Shown here: positions 35,995 through 61,030 of the stretch, in pieces
How the letters are laid out: each line of letters opens with the position of its first letter
How positions within the stretch are numbered: the first letter of the stretch is position 1
Assembly (NCBI RefSeq): GCF_022458985.1
Contig: NC_061773.1
Coordinates: forward strand, 434,001 to 498,000
DNA: 64,000 nucleotides
Reading direction: 5' to 3'
DNA from: Mugil cephalus
Taxonomy: Eukaryota > Chordata > Actinopteri > Mugiliformes > Mugilidae
Translations under genes and position numbers: made by a program
The notes under the pieces: generated by a model
Told to the model about the DNA's origin: nothing
Seen by the model: the letters and a program-made list of their open reading frames with translations, nothing else
The model's database searches: none

Positions 35995-37544
35995 TACACT
36001 ACCGATCAGAAGTTTTAGAACACCCTAATTTTTCCAGTTATTTATTGCAATTCAAGTCATGCAAGCCCAATGAATAGTTTGAAATGGTACAAAGGTAAGT
36101 ACTGAACAGCCAGAAAAAAAGGTTTGGTTATCCAAAACAAAAAAAATAATGTACATTTCAGAATTATACAAAAAGGCCTTTTTCAGGGAACATGAAGTGG
36201 GTTAATAATTTAAAGCTGTTCTGCAGCAATGAAGGTTCAATCAGCCTTGAAAGCTGGTGCTACTAATTCCTACAGGTGTTCCAACTTTTCTTGATTACTT
36301 ACAACCCCCACTGTCTGCATAAAAGTAGTGTTGGAACACACTGTGGCACCAGACCTTCATGAGCATCCGGTGAACAGTATTGTACTGCAGAAAGTAGTAT
36401 GTTGCTACAAAAATGGCAATTTACAGTGGAAGAGAGACAGATCATCATAACATTTAAAAATGTAGGTCTTTCCTACAGGGAAATTGCAAAGAAAGTCAAG
36501 GTGTCAGTGGGGGAAACTCTGACAGGATGTGATCTGGCAGACCCAAAGCCACAACTGAATCAGAGGACAAGTTTCTGAGAGTTAAAAGCTTGCATGATAG
36601 GCGGCTCACAGGACAACAACTTCAAGCACAGCTTAATAGTAGTCATAGTAAGCAAGTCTCAGTTTCAACTGTGAAGAGAAGACTTTGAGCTGCAGGTTTG
36701 ACAGGAGTTGCAGCAAGAAAGCCATTGTTAAGATGTCAGAATAAGACAAAGAGGCTCTCCTGGGCTACGAAACACTGCCATTGGACTACTGAAGACTGGA
36801 AGAAGTTATTATGAACTGATGAATCAAAATTTCAAATCTTCGGTTCATCACGCAGGATCTTTCGACGTCGAGTAGGCGAGAGGATGGTTCCACAGTGTTT
36901 GACATCAACTATGAAACATGGAGGAGGAAGTGTGATGGTTTGGGGCTGTTTTGCCTTATACAGAGTGAGCAGCACCCTAAACCAAAACGGCTACCACTGC
37001 ATTCTGCAGGGCCATTACCCTCTGGTATGCGCCTAGTTGGTCAGAGGTTCATCCTACAGCAAAATAATGACCCGAAACACAAGTCCAAGCTATGCCAAAA
37101 GTACCTCAGGAAAAAAGAACAAGATGGTAAGCTTGGAAACATGGAGTGGCCAGCACAGTCTCCAGACTTAAACCCCATCGAGCTGGTTTGGGATGAACTG
37201 GACACAAGAGTGAAAGCCAAGCAACCTACAAGGGCCACACATTAATGGGAACTTCTGCAACAGACTTGGGAAGAACTTTCTGAAGAATATTTTATATGTA
37301 TTGTAGAAAGAATGCCACGAGTGGTTCAGCTGTTATATCTGCCAAAGGTTGTTACTTTGATGAGTCAAAAGTTTAGAATACATTTTGGTCTATAAATTGA
37401 TTCCATGATTTATTTTTTAACTCATTGATTATTTGTTCTGTGCTTTCATTATAGAGAGCAATGACACAATAAACTGAATTTTCAGTAAAAAAAAAAAAAA
37501 TATGGAAAAAGTGTGGTGTTGTAAAACTTTTGACTGGTAGTGTA
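35995..37544 (+). mobile_element. Tc1-type transposon, inactive
   Basis: The ends are CACTACCGATCAGAAGTTTT on the left; the reverse complement of the right end is CACTACCAGTCAAAAGTTTT. TA stands at both edges. The length of 1.55 kb and the long non-coding left flank fit a complete element. It lies next to the L2-like LINE that starts at about 37596. Confidence 0.85.
36420..37370 (+). pseudogene. Tc1 transposase, disrupted
   Basis: The N-terminal helix-turn-helix (EERQIIITFKNVGLSYREIA) begins at about 36430. Stops appear after VKRRL and before the first catalytic aspartate (TDESKFQIFG, about 36820). The second motif reads QQNNDPKHKS (about 37060) with Asn where the catalytic Asp is expected (QQDNDPKH). 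The glutamate is kept in NPIELVWDELD (about 37175). Several frame changes follow SVMVWGCFALY. Not functional. Confidence 0.8.
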
Positions 37545-37595
37545 TATCAGGCTGATTACATTTATACATATTCATCCCTATTCAATTTATACATA

Positions 37596-39150
37596 TAAGC
37601 TATGGAGTTCATCAGGATTATCTGCTAGGACCAATATTATTCACATTATACATGCTTCCCTTAGGCAATATTATTAGAAAGCACAGCATAAACTTCCATT
37701 GCTACGCAGATGATACCCAGCTATATTTATCCATGAAACCAGATGAAACTAATCAGCTGGTTAAACTCCAAGCATGCCTTAAAGACATAAAGGTTTGGAT
37801 TATCTTTAATTTTCTACTTTTAAACTCATCACCTGCTTTCGTTGCATAGCATTACTGTGACCTCCAGTACTACTGTGAAAACCCTTGGTGATATATTTGA
37901 CCAGGATATGTCCTTTAATTCTCACATTTAATTCTGATTCTGATCTGACATAAAGCAGGTGACCAGGACTGCTTTCTTTCACCTTTGTAATATCATCAAA
38001 ACTAGGAAAATTTTCTCTCAGAGTGATGCAGAAAAACTAGTTCATGCATTTGTGTCTTCCAGGCTGGATTATTGTAACTCGTTACTGTCTGGCTGTCCAA
38101 ATAGTTCTTTAAAAAGCCTCCAATTGATTCAAAACACTGCAGCAAGAGCACTGACAGGAATTAGCAAGAGAGGTCATATTACTCCAGTTTTAGCTTCTCT
38201 TCACTGGCTCCCTTTAAAATCTAGAATTGAATTTAAAATCCTCCTCCTTACATACAAAGCCTAGAAAGGCCTAGCTCTATCATATCTGAAAGACCTCATA
38301 GTACCATACTGTCCCAACAGATCACTACGATCTCTAAGTGCAGGTCTGCTTGTGGTTCCTAGAGTTTCTAAAAGTACAATGGGAGGTAGAGCCTTCAGCT
38401 ATCAGGCTCCTCTCCTGTGGAACCAGCTCCCAGTTTGGGTTCGGTAGGCAGAAACAGTCTCTACGTTTAAGGTCAGGCTTAAGACTTGCCTTTTTGACAA
38501 AGCTTATAGTTAGGGCTGGCTTAACCATCCCTTTGTTATGCTGCTATAGGCCTAGGCTGCAGGGGGATGATGCACTGAGAACATGTCCTCTCCTCTTTCG
38601 TCTCTGGCTCCTGTCCTCTAATATCTTATCATTTTATTTTCTCTCTTATAATTTATTTTCTATTATTAACCACTGTGTCTCATTTGCTCCCCTGGAACGC
38701 CATAAACTACATCTAGACCAGTCTTAATGTCCTCCTCTAGTTGTCCACTCCTACCTAGATGAACAATTCACCAACCTGCCCATGAATCCTGTTAAACTCA
38801 CAAACTGTCACATAAGATCATCAGCTATGTGTTATATTATTAGATCCTACGTGTTTCCTTCAGCTTGATGTATGTATATATGACAGAAGTTTGTTTATCT
38901 GTTTCTCCTGTTCTTCTTCTCTCTCTATCTTCTCTGTTTCTACCCGGCTGGCCTTCAGCAGATGGGTCCGTCCATATGAGCTGGGTTCTACTCAAGGTTT
39001 CTTCCTGTTAAAAGGGAGTTTTTCCTTGTCACCGTCACCCTCAGACTTGCTCTGGAGGTTGCAGGCTGGTTTTTGTGAAGCATCTGAGACAAATTGTATT
39101 GTTATTGGCGCTATATAAATAAAATTGAATTGAACTGAATTGAATTAAAT
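37596..39150 (+). mobile_element. L2-like LINE 3' half
   Basis: It starts inside the reverse transcriptase with DYLLGPILFTLYMLPLGN, followed by FHCYADDTQLYLSMK (about 37700) and the thumb/C-terminal region LVHAFVSSRLDYCNSLLSGC (about 38040) and HWLPLKSRIEFKILLLTYKA. The non-coding tail ends in GCTATATAAATAAAATTGAA plus ATTGA-type units. Frameshifts occur near 37800 and 38270. A close relative sits on the other strand at 61655-64000. Confidence 0.85.
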
Positions 39151-39937
39151 CCACTGTAATACAATTTATGAAAATCATTTTGGAGAAAAAGACAAGACAA
39201 ACCAGTGCAAAAGTAATAATGTTTAATTCAAATAAAACCATGCAACAGGTCACCATCACCCTGTTTAGATTCAACTCTTCAACTTAGATTCAACTATAAA
39301 ATAAACATCCAAAGTCATCCATTTCATTCAGTGGGGATTCACTGTATGAGAGAAATGACAACTCAATGGAGTATACATATCAGCCCAGACACGAAAGAAT
39401 CCAAAAATGTAGGCCAAGCACACTATGTTCCCAACAACGAAAGAAAAAGGACCTGTATCTTCCCCCCAAATTCACATCATCGGGTTTTTGTGGAAAGTGG
39501 GGAATGTGAGATCAATGCAGACTGGGAGCCCAAACAAAGGAGAACATTTTTTCTTAGCGAGGATACATACAGCAATATTACACTGAACTCTTTGAGTCAT
39601 CCCAAACAGCAGTATTATTTAATTCAGGGTTGCTGAAATGGAGTAGTTTTTTCAGTTCAGTTTTCAGTAGAGTTTCAGTTAATGAAACACACACACAAAT
39701 ATAATTTGGTGCCCTAAATCAGGTCAAGTGTTATTTTACAGTGTGAATATAGAACAAAATGAAATGATAATAAAAAATAACATTAGTAAGATATACAGTA
39801 TTCTTTATGATGGGATGGTACAAAGATAACATGATAGTTATGTAGTTTGAGAGTGGCAAGAGTCGGTGTGTAAGACATTGTGTGTGTATGCTTACATGAG
39901 TGTATGTGTGTGACAGTGAGAGACAGCAGCAGGGGCC
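39151..39937 (-). other. Probable 3' UTR of ube2v1
   Basis: Directly downstream of the ube2v1 stop codon in the direction of transcription. No repeat or gene of its own is recognised. An ATTAAA variant poly(A) signal reads on the minus strand at about 39220; no AATAAA was noticed. The UTR end is not defined by sequence alone. Confidence 0.35.
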
Positions 39938-52954
<13,017 letters not shown>

Positions 52955-52962
<8 letters not shown>

Positions 52963-53230
52963 CTTTGACCAGTAATACCGGAAGCGCGCACGTACGACGT
53001 TCGCTCTCGCTCGCAAATGCCGGTCGTAACCATAATCATAGACATAGACATGTCTATGACCATAACCATAACCGTTAGACTGCTGCCGCTCATTGGAGCG
53101 ATGTGCCTACAGACCGGCCATCTTGGTACAGTGCCGCTTGCCCAATGCTTGCTACTGAGCATAGATATACACCAGATGCCTCCGCCGTCTCTGTCCATTG
53201 GAACGATGCGTCAACGCGGCCGCCATCTTG
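52955..53230 (-). promoter_or_regulatory. ube2v1: ube2v1 promoter region with YY1 and ETS motifs
   Basis: GC- and CpG-rich. The YY1-type word AAGATGGCGGC (reverse strand) occurs exactly at 52965-52955, where it overlaps the ATG, and again at 53229-53219; a partial form (CCAAGATGGCC) lies at 53126-53116. An ETS-type CCGGAAG (plus strand) is at about 52978-52984. No TATA box was seen, typical of housekeeping promoters. A 16-bp perfect palindrome CATAGACATGTCTATG sits near 53045. Confidence 0.55.
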
Positions 53231-53582
53231 GGCAGGGGGAAGCCTGTGTACTGACTGTATTAGTGAACAGAGGCAGAGGTTCATCAACGATTAAAATCAT
53301 TATAACTCACTGAATTTTCAACCGATTTTTTAGTCCGTTTGTTTTATTATAAATGTCAGACATATATTTATGATACAATATAGATTGGTTAATTTAAAAA
53401 TGCAGATAATGTGCAACGCCATTGAAAGGCTTGTAGGTGTTTGTCAAAACGGATTGATATTAATAAAAACAGCGATAATGATATATTAATAATAATAATA
53501 ATAATAATAACACAATAGAGATATATGATATAATGATCAAAATAAAACAAGATATAGTTACAGGAAGAGTATGTGTTAAATA
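53231..53582. other. Unassigned DNA with (AAT)n
   Basis: An (ATA)n microsatellite at 53487-53509; otherwise AT-rich sequence without a gene. Confidence 0.45.
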
Positions 53583-53633
53583 ACACTTAGACTTAAACTT
53601 AGACAGACTTTAATGATCCAAGAGGGTAATTAC
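53583..53633 (-). mobile_element. LINE 3' tail interrupted by the hAT element
   Basis: ACTTAGACTTAAACTTAGAC and AGACTTTAATGATCC, in reverse orientation, are the 3' terminus of an L2/CR1-type LINE; the same end appears at 60765. The LINE probably continues beyond the hAT at 57527 (CTTGTGTGGCAGGG...). Confidence 0.55.
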
Positions 53634-56600
53634 CAGGGATGGACAGAGTACTTGACCCCAGTACTTGAGTAAGAGTCTAAATACTACCGGTCAAAATTTA
53701 CTCCGTTACAAGTAAAAGTAGCTCAGTCGAAATGTTACTTGAATAAGAGTAAAAAAGTACTTGCTTTTAAAGGTACTAAAGTATCCAAAAGTACATGCTT
53801 TTAAATTTACTTTAAGTAAAAGTAAAAGTAAGAGTAAGAGTGAACTTCTTATTTTTCACATCAATGAATTAGTCTATTTTTTTCTAAATGAATTTAAGGA
53901 CCTTTTAACTCTTGTTTCTGAGAATTAACTCTTTGAAACCACCTCCACTGATGTGCTTGCTTTTAGAACCACAATGTCATATAAAGCCTGCAGAAACACC
54001 TATAAAAACAAGTAAAATGAATGGGATCATAAGAGGACAGCAGATGTTGCAGATGCAGTGTTTATTAACAATCATTAAAACTAACCGGGGAACTGGAGCC
54101 TCCTCAAAGACCTCCGTGCCGGTCTCCCAATGTCTGTCTTGTCTGTCTCCGTGCCTGTCTCCCCATGTCCCCATGTCTGTCTTCCTGTGTCTGTCCGTGT
54201 GTAGTATGGAAAGACGTTAACAGAGGAAAAGCATTGACACTGTATGTACTATCAATTGTATTTGAACTACAAATGCTCTGCAATCTACCTTTACAATACT
54301 GCTTTCAGCAAGACAAACTCAATGAATGAAATAAAATGACAATGTCCCAGAGCTGATTGCTGCAGCTATTCTTCACCCAAAGTTTTTAACACTTGGGACT
54401 GTACTGTCAAATAGAGTGACCATGGTCTTTAGTTGTGACAACTGTCACCCTGGTCCAACTATTCCAACTTGAAGAAGGCCTTATTCAACTTAAGTAGTAG
54501 CTGTTTTTCCAAGTTTCGTGAATGAATTCTCCCCCGTCCTGGGCTTTAGAGCAATCCAGCTGCACTGAAGAGCCTTTCACATGCAGCAGAAGCGGGTAGT
54601 GCCGTGTTTAATTTGAGCGACAGTTTGGCTACAGCCGGGGAAGTTTTTAAACTGTCCGTACGTCCATCTGTACATGCCAGGTATGTATCAAGTTGCTTGG
54701 TGATACTGGTTTCCTTGCTGCCTGTGTGCGTCATACCGGAAAAGAAGTAATCTTCATCGGAGGTGCCTGAAGAGATATTCGGCTGCTGAAGAGGTTCATC
54801 ATAGTCAGGAAGATGTTCCTTGATGTATCCGAGGCCTAAATGAAACAATCAATATTATTATCATCATCCATTATTATGCTTATTTTAGTCACTGCATCAG
54901 CTGTTTTCAGGATCTTTATATCATTTGAATGGATTAGAAATCACTTGCTTTTATGTAGGAATAAATAGGCTAGATCCTTCAGGTCTTCTACTATGAAGTG
55001 GAAAATCAGAACCTGACAAAAGGAGGGATGTGGAATTTCTCACCTAGCTGGAGGACATCATCAGTGGTCCAAGATGATTTGAACTTTGGATGGAGAATAG
55101 GTGCAGCAATCAACTCTGGATCAGACATCATTTCCCCAAATCGTTTTTCCACTCCGCCAAGGAGGGCATCGACCAGCGGCTTGCAGTATTTCAGCCACGG
55201 CCTGATTTTCTGAAGCCTATAGATAGAGGTGGGCAATATGGAAAAATATAATATCACAATTATTTTTCATGTTGGTTTTTATGGTTATTTTTAAGTACAA
55301 AACTACCCAAAAGGTAACAAAAACAGAAAAAGGAGTAACAGATCTTTAGACCAAAATGCAGGTTTTAATTAATACTCCATCTCTGTATCAACAATTCAAA
55401 AGGATTTTTTATGTGGCTCAACCTTAACGATATTTATCACCATATCGCCCACCTACCTGAAGATGAGGCTGGTGATTGTAGGGAGGCCCAAAAAGGCGAT
55501 TTCAGCCGGACTGTACCTGTCAGACACACACACAAAAACGGAATAAGGGTTAAGGCATTGATGAAAATAGAGCCATATTTACCATTTAATTAACACATTA
55601 AACCATTACTTTTTTCCTGAAATGTTGTATATCTGCAGGTAATGAAACACACATTCACTACTTACATTGGAAGATTGAATGCAGCACAGACAGTTCTCAC
55701 AGATCCCTCTCCTTGTTGTTTGATGATCCTAAGAATCCACTCCACAGCCATGTAAAAGGAGTTCCATCTTGTAGCATTGGGTTGCACCAGCTGAAGTTTG
55801 CAATGCTTTTCCACAACCTCTGCAGCACTTATGGACCTTGATGTCTTGTTCCACAGGGCCTGGGATTTGCCAAAAGTGGACCTTCAGTGTCTTGTAGTGC
55901 GCTGTCTTGTCTGCCTCTTTGACATCCACTGAAGACACAAGATTTAAAAGATGGCAAGCACACCTATGATGCTTTGGGAGCTCGTACTGTAGACCATCAT
56001 CTTCAGCCAAAATGGCTTCAACATCAATGAACTCCACCTCCTCCTCCTCCTCCTCCTCAGTCTCCTCATCAGTTTCATCATCTTCATTAGTGGTCTCCTC
56101 AGCATCAGTTGTCTCAGCAGCAGCATTGTTGTTTTCATCTTCTCCAACTCCAAACACACGGAACACTTTGATAAAGTTTGATCCATCATCAGTAGTGGTT
56201 CTTACAATTTTCTCACGGATTTCATACTCTAGGTGTATGTCATTCAATGCACCTGCCAGGACACCAAATGTGTGAGAGCCCTTTAACTGCCTGCATGCAA
56301 GAACAACAGAATGTCTCTTAAAGCTACTTGGATCCAGACAATGTGCTGTAATGCCAAGAAAACTCCTCCTCCTTGCAGACCAGCAGTCCGTTGTTGTGGC
56401 AATGTACGAAGCCTTCTTCATTTCTTCCTTTATCTTCTCCTTCCACCTTCCACCAAGCTTGTGCTGGACAGTGGTTTGAAACATGACGGTATACTTTGGC
56501 TGTAGATCTGTGACTAAGCTCCGGAAAGCTGGCACCTCAACAAGAGAGAAGGGCTGTTGACCTTGGACTATGAAACTGAGTACTGCATTGTCAACAGTCT

Positions 56601-57518
56601 TCTGTGAGAGTTGCTTAGTTTCTTCAAGCCTCACCTGTTTGAGATTCGTGGAAGATGTCCCAGGCAGCGATTTAGATTTTCTCTTCAAGGACACCTTAGT
56701 CAGTTCTGCGTATTTCCACTTGTGTGATTCATGACACCTCTGTAAAAAGACAAGTATAATTTCAACTTAGTTAAAATTATTGTGGTTGGCATTAAAAGAT
56801 TAATATAAAATGGTAGGCAACTGCTTTAAAAAATAAATATAATTTAACACATTTCCCAAATTGACCGAGACAAATAGAAAATAACATGCTGAAAGTCTGG
56901 TTAACTTACGTCAACATGTTTCTTTAAGTGGGACGTTAAGTTGTTAAAAGCAGAGAGGAAGTTCTGCTTCGGCAGACACAATAAACATTTAAAAATGAAT
57001 GTCTTTCGTTTGTCTTTGTCCACATTCTTATTTGCTCGGGCAAACTCAAACACTGAGTTTAGATACGGCCAAGGATTTTGTGAAAGTTCCTCCGATTCAT
57101 TATCAGACTCTTCTCCTGACGTAGTCATTGCTGCGGGTCCGTGTTAACAAACGCAGTCGAGAACGTGGCTACTTTGGCAGTATCCTTATGCGGAGGGATG
57201 ACGTATTTCCGTTTTTACGTAGATCCCAGTGGAGAGCGTGCACTGTGATAGGTTTCATTCTTTGACAAACACAGCTTGTGTCCAATTGTATTTTAGAAAA
57301 AAAAAAAAAAAAAAAAGCGCAGACCTGAAAGTAACAAGTACTTTTCACCCTTCCTAGAAATTTACTCGAGTAAAAGTAAAAATATTTGTCTTGGAAATGT
57401 ATTCAAGTAAGAGTAATAAGTACCAAAGAAATCTAATACTCAAGTAAAGTACAAATCCTCTGGATATGTACTTAAGTACAGTACTCAAGTAAATTTACTC
57501 CGTTACTGTCCACCACTG
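53634..57518 (-). mobile_element. hAT-superfamily transposon, 3.9 kb
   Basis: The left end CAGGGATGGACAGAGTACTT and the reverse complement of the right end CAGTGGTGGACAGTAACGGA pair imperfectly. Eight-base flanks GTAATTAC (53626-53633) and GTAGTAAC (57519-57526) differ at two positions, as expected for an old 8-bp hAT duplication. Subterminal regions at both sides are full of AAGTA/TACTT words (AAAAGTACTTG, ACTCAAGTAAA), possible transposase sites. A poly(A) of about 20 lies at 57297-57316. Confidence 0.85.
54546..57128 (-). pseudogene. hAT transposase (ZBED4-like), multi-exon, broken
   Basis: Exon 1 (57128-56910) carries a BED-type zinc finger (KCLLC, then HLKKHVDRCH across the splice to 56739). 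Exon 2 (56739 to about 55670) holds TTTDCWSARRRSFLG (first catalytic Asp), RTTTDDGSNFIK (second Asp), an acidic insert with a run of seven Glu, and HHRCACHLLNLV. A frameshift near 55880 displaces WNSFYMAVEWIL. Further exons are near 55517-55457 (YSPAEIAFLGLP), 55217-55045 (DALLGGVEKRFGEMM) and 54840-54546 (LPASAACERLFSAAG, the hATC dimerisation block with the catalytic Glu). A stop follows GLL. Inactive as it stands, although all three acidic residues are still encoded. Confidence 0.8.
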
Positions 57519-57667
57519 GTAGTAACCTTGTGTGGCAGGGAGGGCAGTGCTAAGCCTCAGTGAATAGAGGGGGAGAACAAAGGACAGAAAAGATGTGGAA
57601 GGATAGACAATGGAAGAGAGGCATGTGGTGCTGGTAGGAACTGGTGGTGTGTAGGGTTCTGGGCTTC

Positions 57668-58990
57668 CTACATCACCTCACTCAGGTATAACTGGGTACA
57701 GGGTGGTGCTGTGTAGATCTCTGGAGAGATGAGAGAGTACGGGGGGGGGGGGGGGGGGGGGGGGGTAAGGGTGTCCCAATAGAGGAGAGTCTGCCATAGG
57801 GCACGTAGTGATACAGTGAAAAAAAAAAATAATCCAGCCTTTAAGACAGATTGTGATAGATGGTGAGGAAGACTGATTGTTTCCAGGTCACTAATGAGGC
57901 ACAAGTTAGGGGTTAATGGGATTCTGCAGTCCAAAATTAAGGCAAGTTTCTGTGTTACTAGTGACCAGAATTGGTGTGCCTGAGAACAGAGCCAGAGAGC
58001 GTGGAAATAAGAATCTGAATTGTTTTGGGTGCATTGCGTACATTTGTCGGACTGGGAGAAGCCCATTCTATGCATCTTCTACTGAGTTGTGTGTGATCTG
58101 TGGAGTATTTTAAACTGGATCAGCTGTAAATTCAAGTTTTTTGTCATTTTAAACATATTTTGGCAGATCTGAGTCCAGAAATGGAGCCCTGGGATTTTCT
58201 TTCTGATTGTCTTGGTCACCTGTAGGTATTGGAGGAAGTTTCCATTTATTATTTCAAATTTATTTATTTTTAAGTTCCCCTGGAAGAGGTGATGGAGGTG
58301 TGTGATTCCTTTATGCTTCCGAGTGCTGAGGTGAAGAGGGACTTTGTTATTTACAAAGTCAAGGTTGTGCCAAATCGGGGAGAACCCACAGGGTTCCAGC
58401 TGGGATCCTGAGGTCTCTAGACTCTTCCACCAAGTGGACAGGGTGGCGGCGATAAAGGTGTTTTTTGTTAGCAGTTATGACGCTTAAGGGTGATTGTAAT
58501 GAAGGGCAGGTCCGAAATGCATATGTTGTGGGAGTCGGCCTGTTCTATTTCTAGCCACAAATTGTAATCTGCCTCTGGGTTTATCCATTTGGTGATGTAT
58601 TGCAGCTGATTTGCCAGGTAGTAATTTGTAAAGTTCGGTGCATCTAGTCCTCCTTCCAATTTATTTTTTTGAAGGGTGGTGAGGCTAATTTTTGTCTGTT
58701 TGTTTTTTGAGTAAAATTTGATCACTGCAGAATCTAAGTTCTGGAACCATTTTGCTGTGGGTTTGAATGGGATCATGGAAAATGAGTAATTAATTTGTGG
58801 CCAAATTTTCATTTTAACATCTTTCATCTATGCGTCCCATCAGAGAGATGGTAAGATTGGTCCAGCACTTCAGGTCATCACAGATTTTCTCCAGGAGTTG
58901 ATCAAAGTTCAGTTGTACCAACTCTGATAATTTAGGTGAGATGTTTATGCCCAGGTATTTTATATTTCATATGGAAAAGGGAAGTTGTGG
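57668..58990 (-). pseudogene. L1/Tx1-like LINE ORF2 C-terminal region
   Basis: Read downward: KYLGINISPKLSELVQ (about 58960, partly out of frame), MGRIDE, WPQINYSFSMIPFKPTAKW, KNKLEGGLDAPNFTNYYLA (about 58660), NLQLIQFKILHRSH (about 58110) and MGFSQSDKCTQCTQ with HALWLCSQAHQFW (about 58060-57960). These are ordered blocks of L1-type ORF2 after the RT domain, ending in the Cys-rich motif. Several stops and frameshifts. Confidence 0.75.
57741..57765. repeat. G25 homopolymer
   Basis: Twenty-five consecutive G on the plus strand within the L1-like remnant; it could fold as G-quadruplex. Length may be affected by sequencing. Confidence 0.9.
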
Positions 58991-58999
58991 TTTATGGTT

Positions 59000-59105
59000 C
59001 ACCTTCTGACTTTGGTGGCAGTTTGATAGCGGCACTCAAAGCAGGAACGCCCTTAATTATGCAGAATTTTAAACCTTTATAAAAAAAAATAAACGAATGA
59101 GTTTG

Positions 59106-59138
<33 letters not shown>

Positions 59139-59400
59139 AACAGTTGCCACGAATAGTGAAATAAACCATTGAGGCCAAAACCGTTTTTTGAACCAGGCTG
59201 TACACATGTTTAACAATGCTGTAAAGTTGGGCTTTTTAACACGGGGGTCTATGGGGATTTGGTCCCTTTTGCAACCAGCCTCAAGCGGCCACTCAATGAA
59301 CTGCAGTTTCTGCACTTCCACATGGGCTTCATCGCTCAGCCCCGGAGGTTGCCGCCTGGTCATACCCCACCTCTCGCCCGATCCCAGCTGGGATAGGCTC
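59000..59400. mobile_element. Common teleost MITE-like repeat
   Basis: Contains AATTATGCAGAATTTTAAAC, a C30 tract, AAAACCGTTTTTTGAACCAGG, ACGGGGGTCTATGGGGATTT and CTGCAGTTTCTGCACTTCCA. This order is familiar from a frequent non-coding teleost repeat. The last part (CAGCTGGGATAGGCTC) is another frequent short motif. No coding. Confidence 0.5.
59108..59137. repeat. C30 homopolymer
   Basis: Thirty consecutive C on the plus strand inside the MITE-like repeat. Confidence 0.9.
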
Positions 59401-59426
59401 TAGTGCAGGAGTAAGCGGTACGGAAT

Positions 59427-59516
59427 GTGTTTACATGCACTTAAGTTCTGCTGTTATAATCTGATTAAAGCAATAATTAGTTGTTGTTTTTTTTTTTTTT
59501 TCACGTGCATGTAAAC
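59427..59516. mobile_element. Short MITE with TTTACATGCAC ends
   Basis: GTTTACATGCACTTAAG and CACGTGCATGTAAAC are inverted. It contains an AATCTGATTAAAGCAATAAT core and a poly(T). Related to the end of the element at 49588. Confidence 0.55.
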
Positions 59517-60337
59517 GTACAAGGTGTGCTGAGTGTATCCTCGCGATAGTCCCGTGGATGGCGTCACACGCGACTTCGTCCACAGCGCGCGGTTGGATGT
59601 AAACAACAATGGCGACGATTTGTGAGAACTCCCTCGGTACATAAAACGGTCTCAGCCCAACTGCAAGCAGTTCAATATCCAGACAGCATAGTTTCTCTTT
59701 GACTGTAATACGTCCCGGGTTGCACCATCTGTTATTTACAAACTAGTGTATGGTTGCGAATGACAAATAAAACTCCTTGAATCCTTGTACACCCGTCAAG
59801 ACAATGTTTTTAATAATATGTGGACGGAACCTATCTCTGATATTAAATGCTAATACAACACCGTCATCTACTGGACAGTATAAGTATTGTCATTCATCAT
59901 CTAAATACTGTCATGTGAAACCATTACAATGAGTCAATGTGCAAAACCAAAAAGCAGTTAAAGATACAGGGAAGCTGGTAAAACGACTTGAATCTTGAAG
60001 TTTTTTCATCTATTCACAAGTTCAACTTTGATTGGACTTGTTTTAACAAATAGCCTACTTTATTTATCTTGTATGAAATTCTGTAGCATGCATAAAAAGT
60101 ATATTTAAAAAATATACATACTATAAATAATGCAAAGTATACATCTAAAATACACAATATAATAACAATAATAATGTATACTGTAGAAGTAGCAACAAGC
60201 AGACAACAACAATCCAGTTGATAGATCTGTTGTGAGGAAAGGAATCTTGGTGATGGTTCAGATTTTAGTTTTACAAACAGCCATCCGGAGGCGCTATTAA
60301 ATCTTGAGCAGCACAAAAAGGGTTTCTTCAGAATACA
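59517..60337. other. Unassigned DNA
   Basis: No gene recognised on either strand; AT-rich from 60050 on. Confidence 0.4.
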
Positions 60338-60764
60338 CTACCTGGCCAAAAGTCCCCACATGGATTTAACTAAGCAAATACATAGGAGCCTCCAACTGGA
60401 TAAGTACTACATGATTATTTTTCAGCTGGAAACAAGTAATTTAACTCCAACTGATGCAATGTGTAGCTTCTGGTTGTGGAAAATATCTTAGTCTGTTTGG
60501 GTTAAATCTTTGGCCTTTCTCAATCAGAGAAAACATCTAAGAAGAAACTACTAAACTGGGTTAAGAACTGTCCAATGCATTTTTAAAAACTAGAAGGATA
60601 GTGGAGAAACATAATCTTTGAGGAAGAAATGTGGTTGGAAAAATATCACAATGATTGGTGAACTTAAATATATTTAAGTTGAACTTAAGGTAAACTTAGA
60701 AATTGTGTGAAATCAAATCGAAATAGAAGACAAACGACAGTAGAACTCATGGCTATGTTCAATA
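60338..60764 (+). mobile_element. 5' part of a Tc1-type element
   Basis: It starts TACACTACCTGGCCAAAAGT, a Tc1 terminus. Then come GCAAATACATAGGAGCCTCC, CTTTCTCAATCAGAG and AGGATAGTGGAGAAAC up to GTAGAACTCATGGCTATG, the beginning of the transposase region with many lesions. It is cut at 60764 by the LINE tail that follows; no right terminus. Confidence 0.6.
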
Positions 60765-61030
60765 CTTAGACTTTGGCAGACTTTAATGATCCACAAGGCA
60801 AATTGCTTGGTAATAGCAGCTTAGTTGTTACGAAAAGCTGAGCTGGATAGAGTAAGGTATAAAACATAGGTCCTCCACAGGGTTCTATGATCCCTAGGGC
60901 GTTTGCAGAGGTAGTAGGATTTTATTGCAAGAGTGTCCTGTCTCTCACTCACCTCCCCCATACATCTAGTGCCTACAAGCCGTCTCCCAACACTCCATCC
61001 CCCACATAGCCAGCCCACCCAGCTTTTCTC
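60765..61030 (-). mobile_element. LINE 3' end (L2/CR1-like)
   Basis: Reverse strand ends CAATTTGCCTTGTGGATCAT, then TAAAGTCTGCC. A short frame at 61018-60821 (RQDTLAIKSYYLCKR) precedes it. Same terminus as at 53583. Confidence 0.5.

Noticed and set aside
56012..56275. Serine-rich plus-strand frame
   Set aside because: Antisense of the Glu/Asp-rich insert of the hAT transposase.
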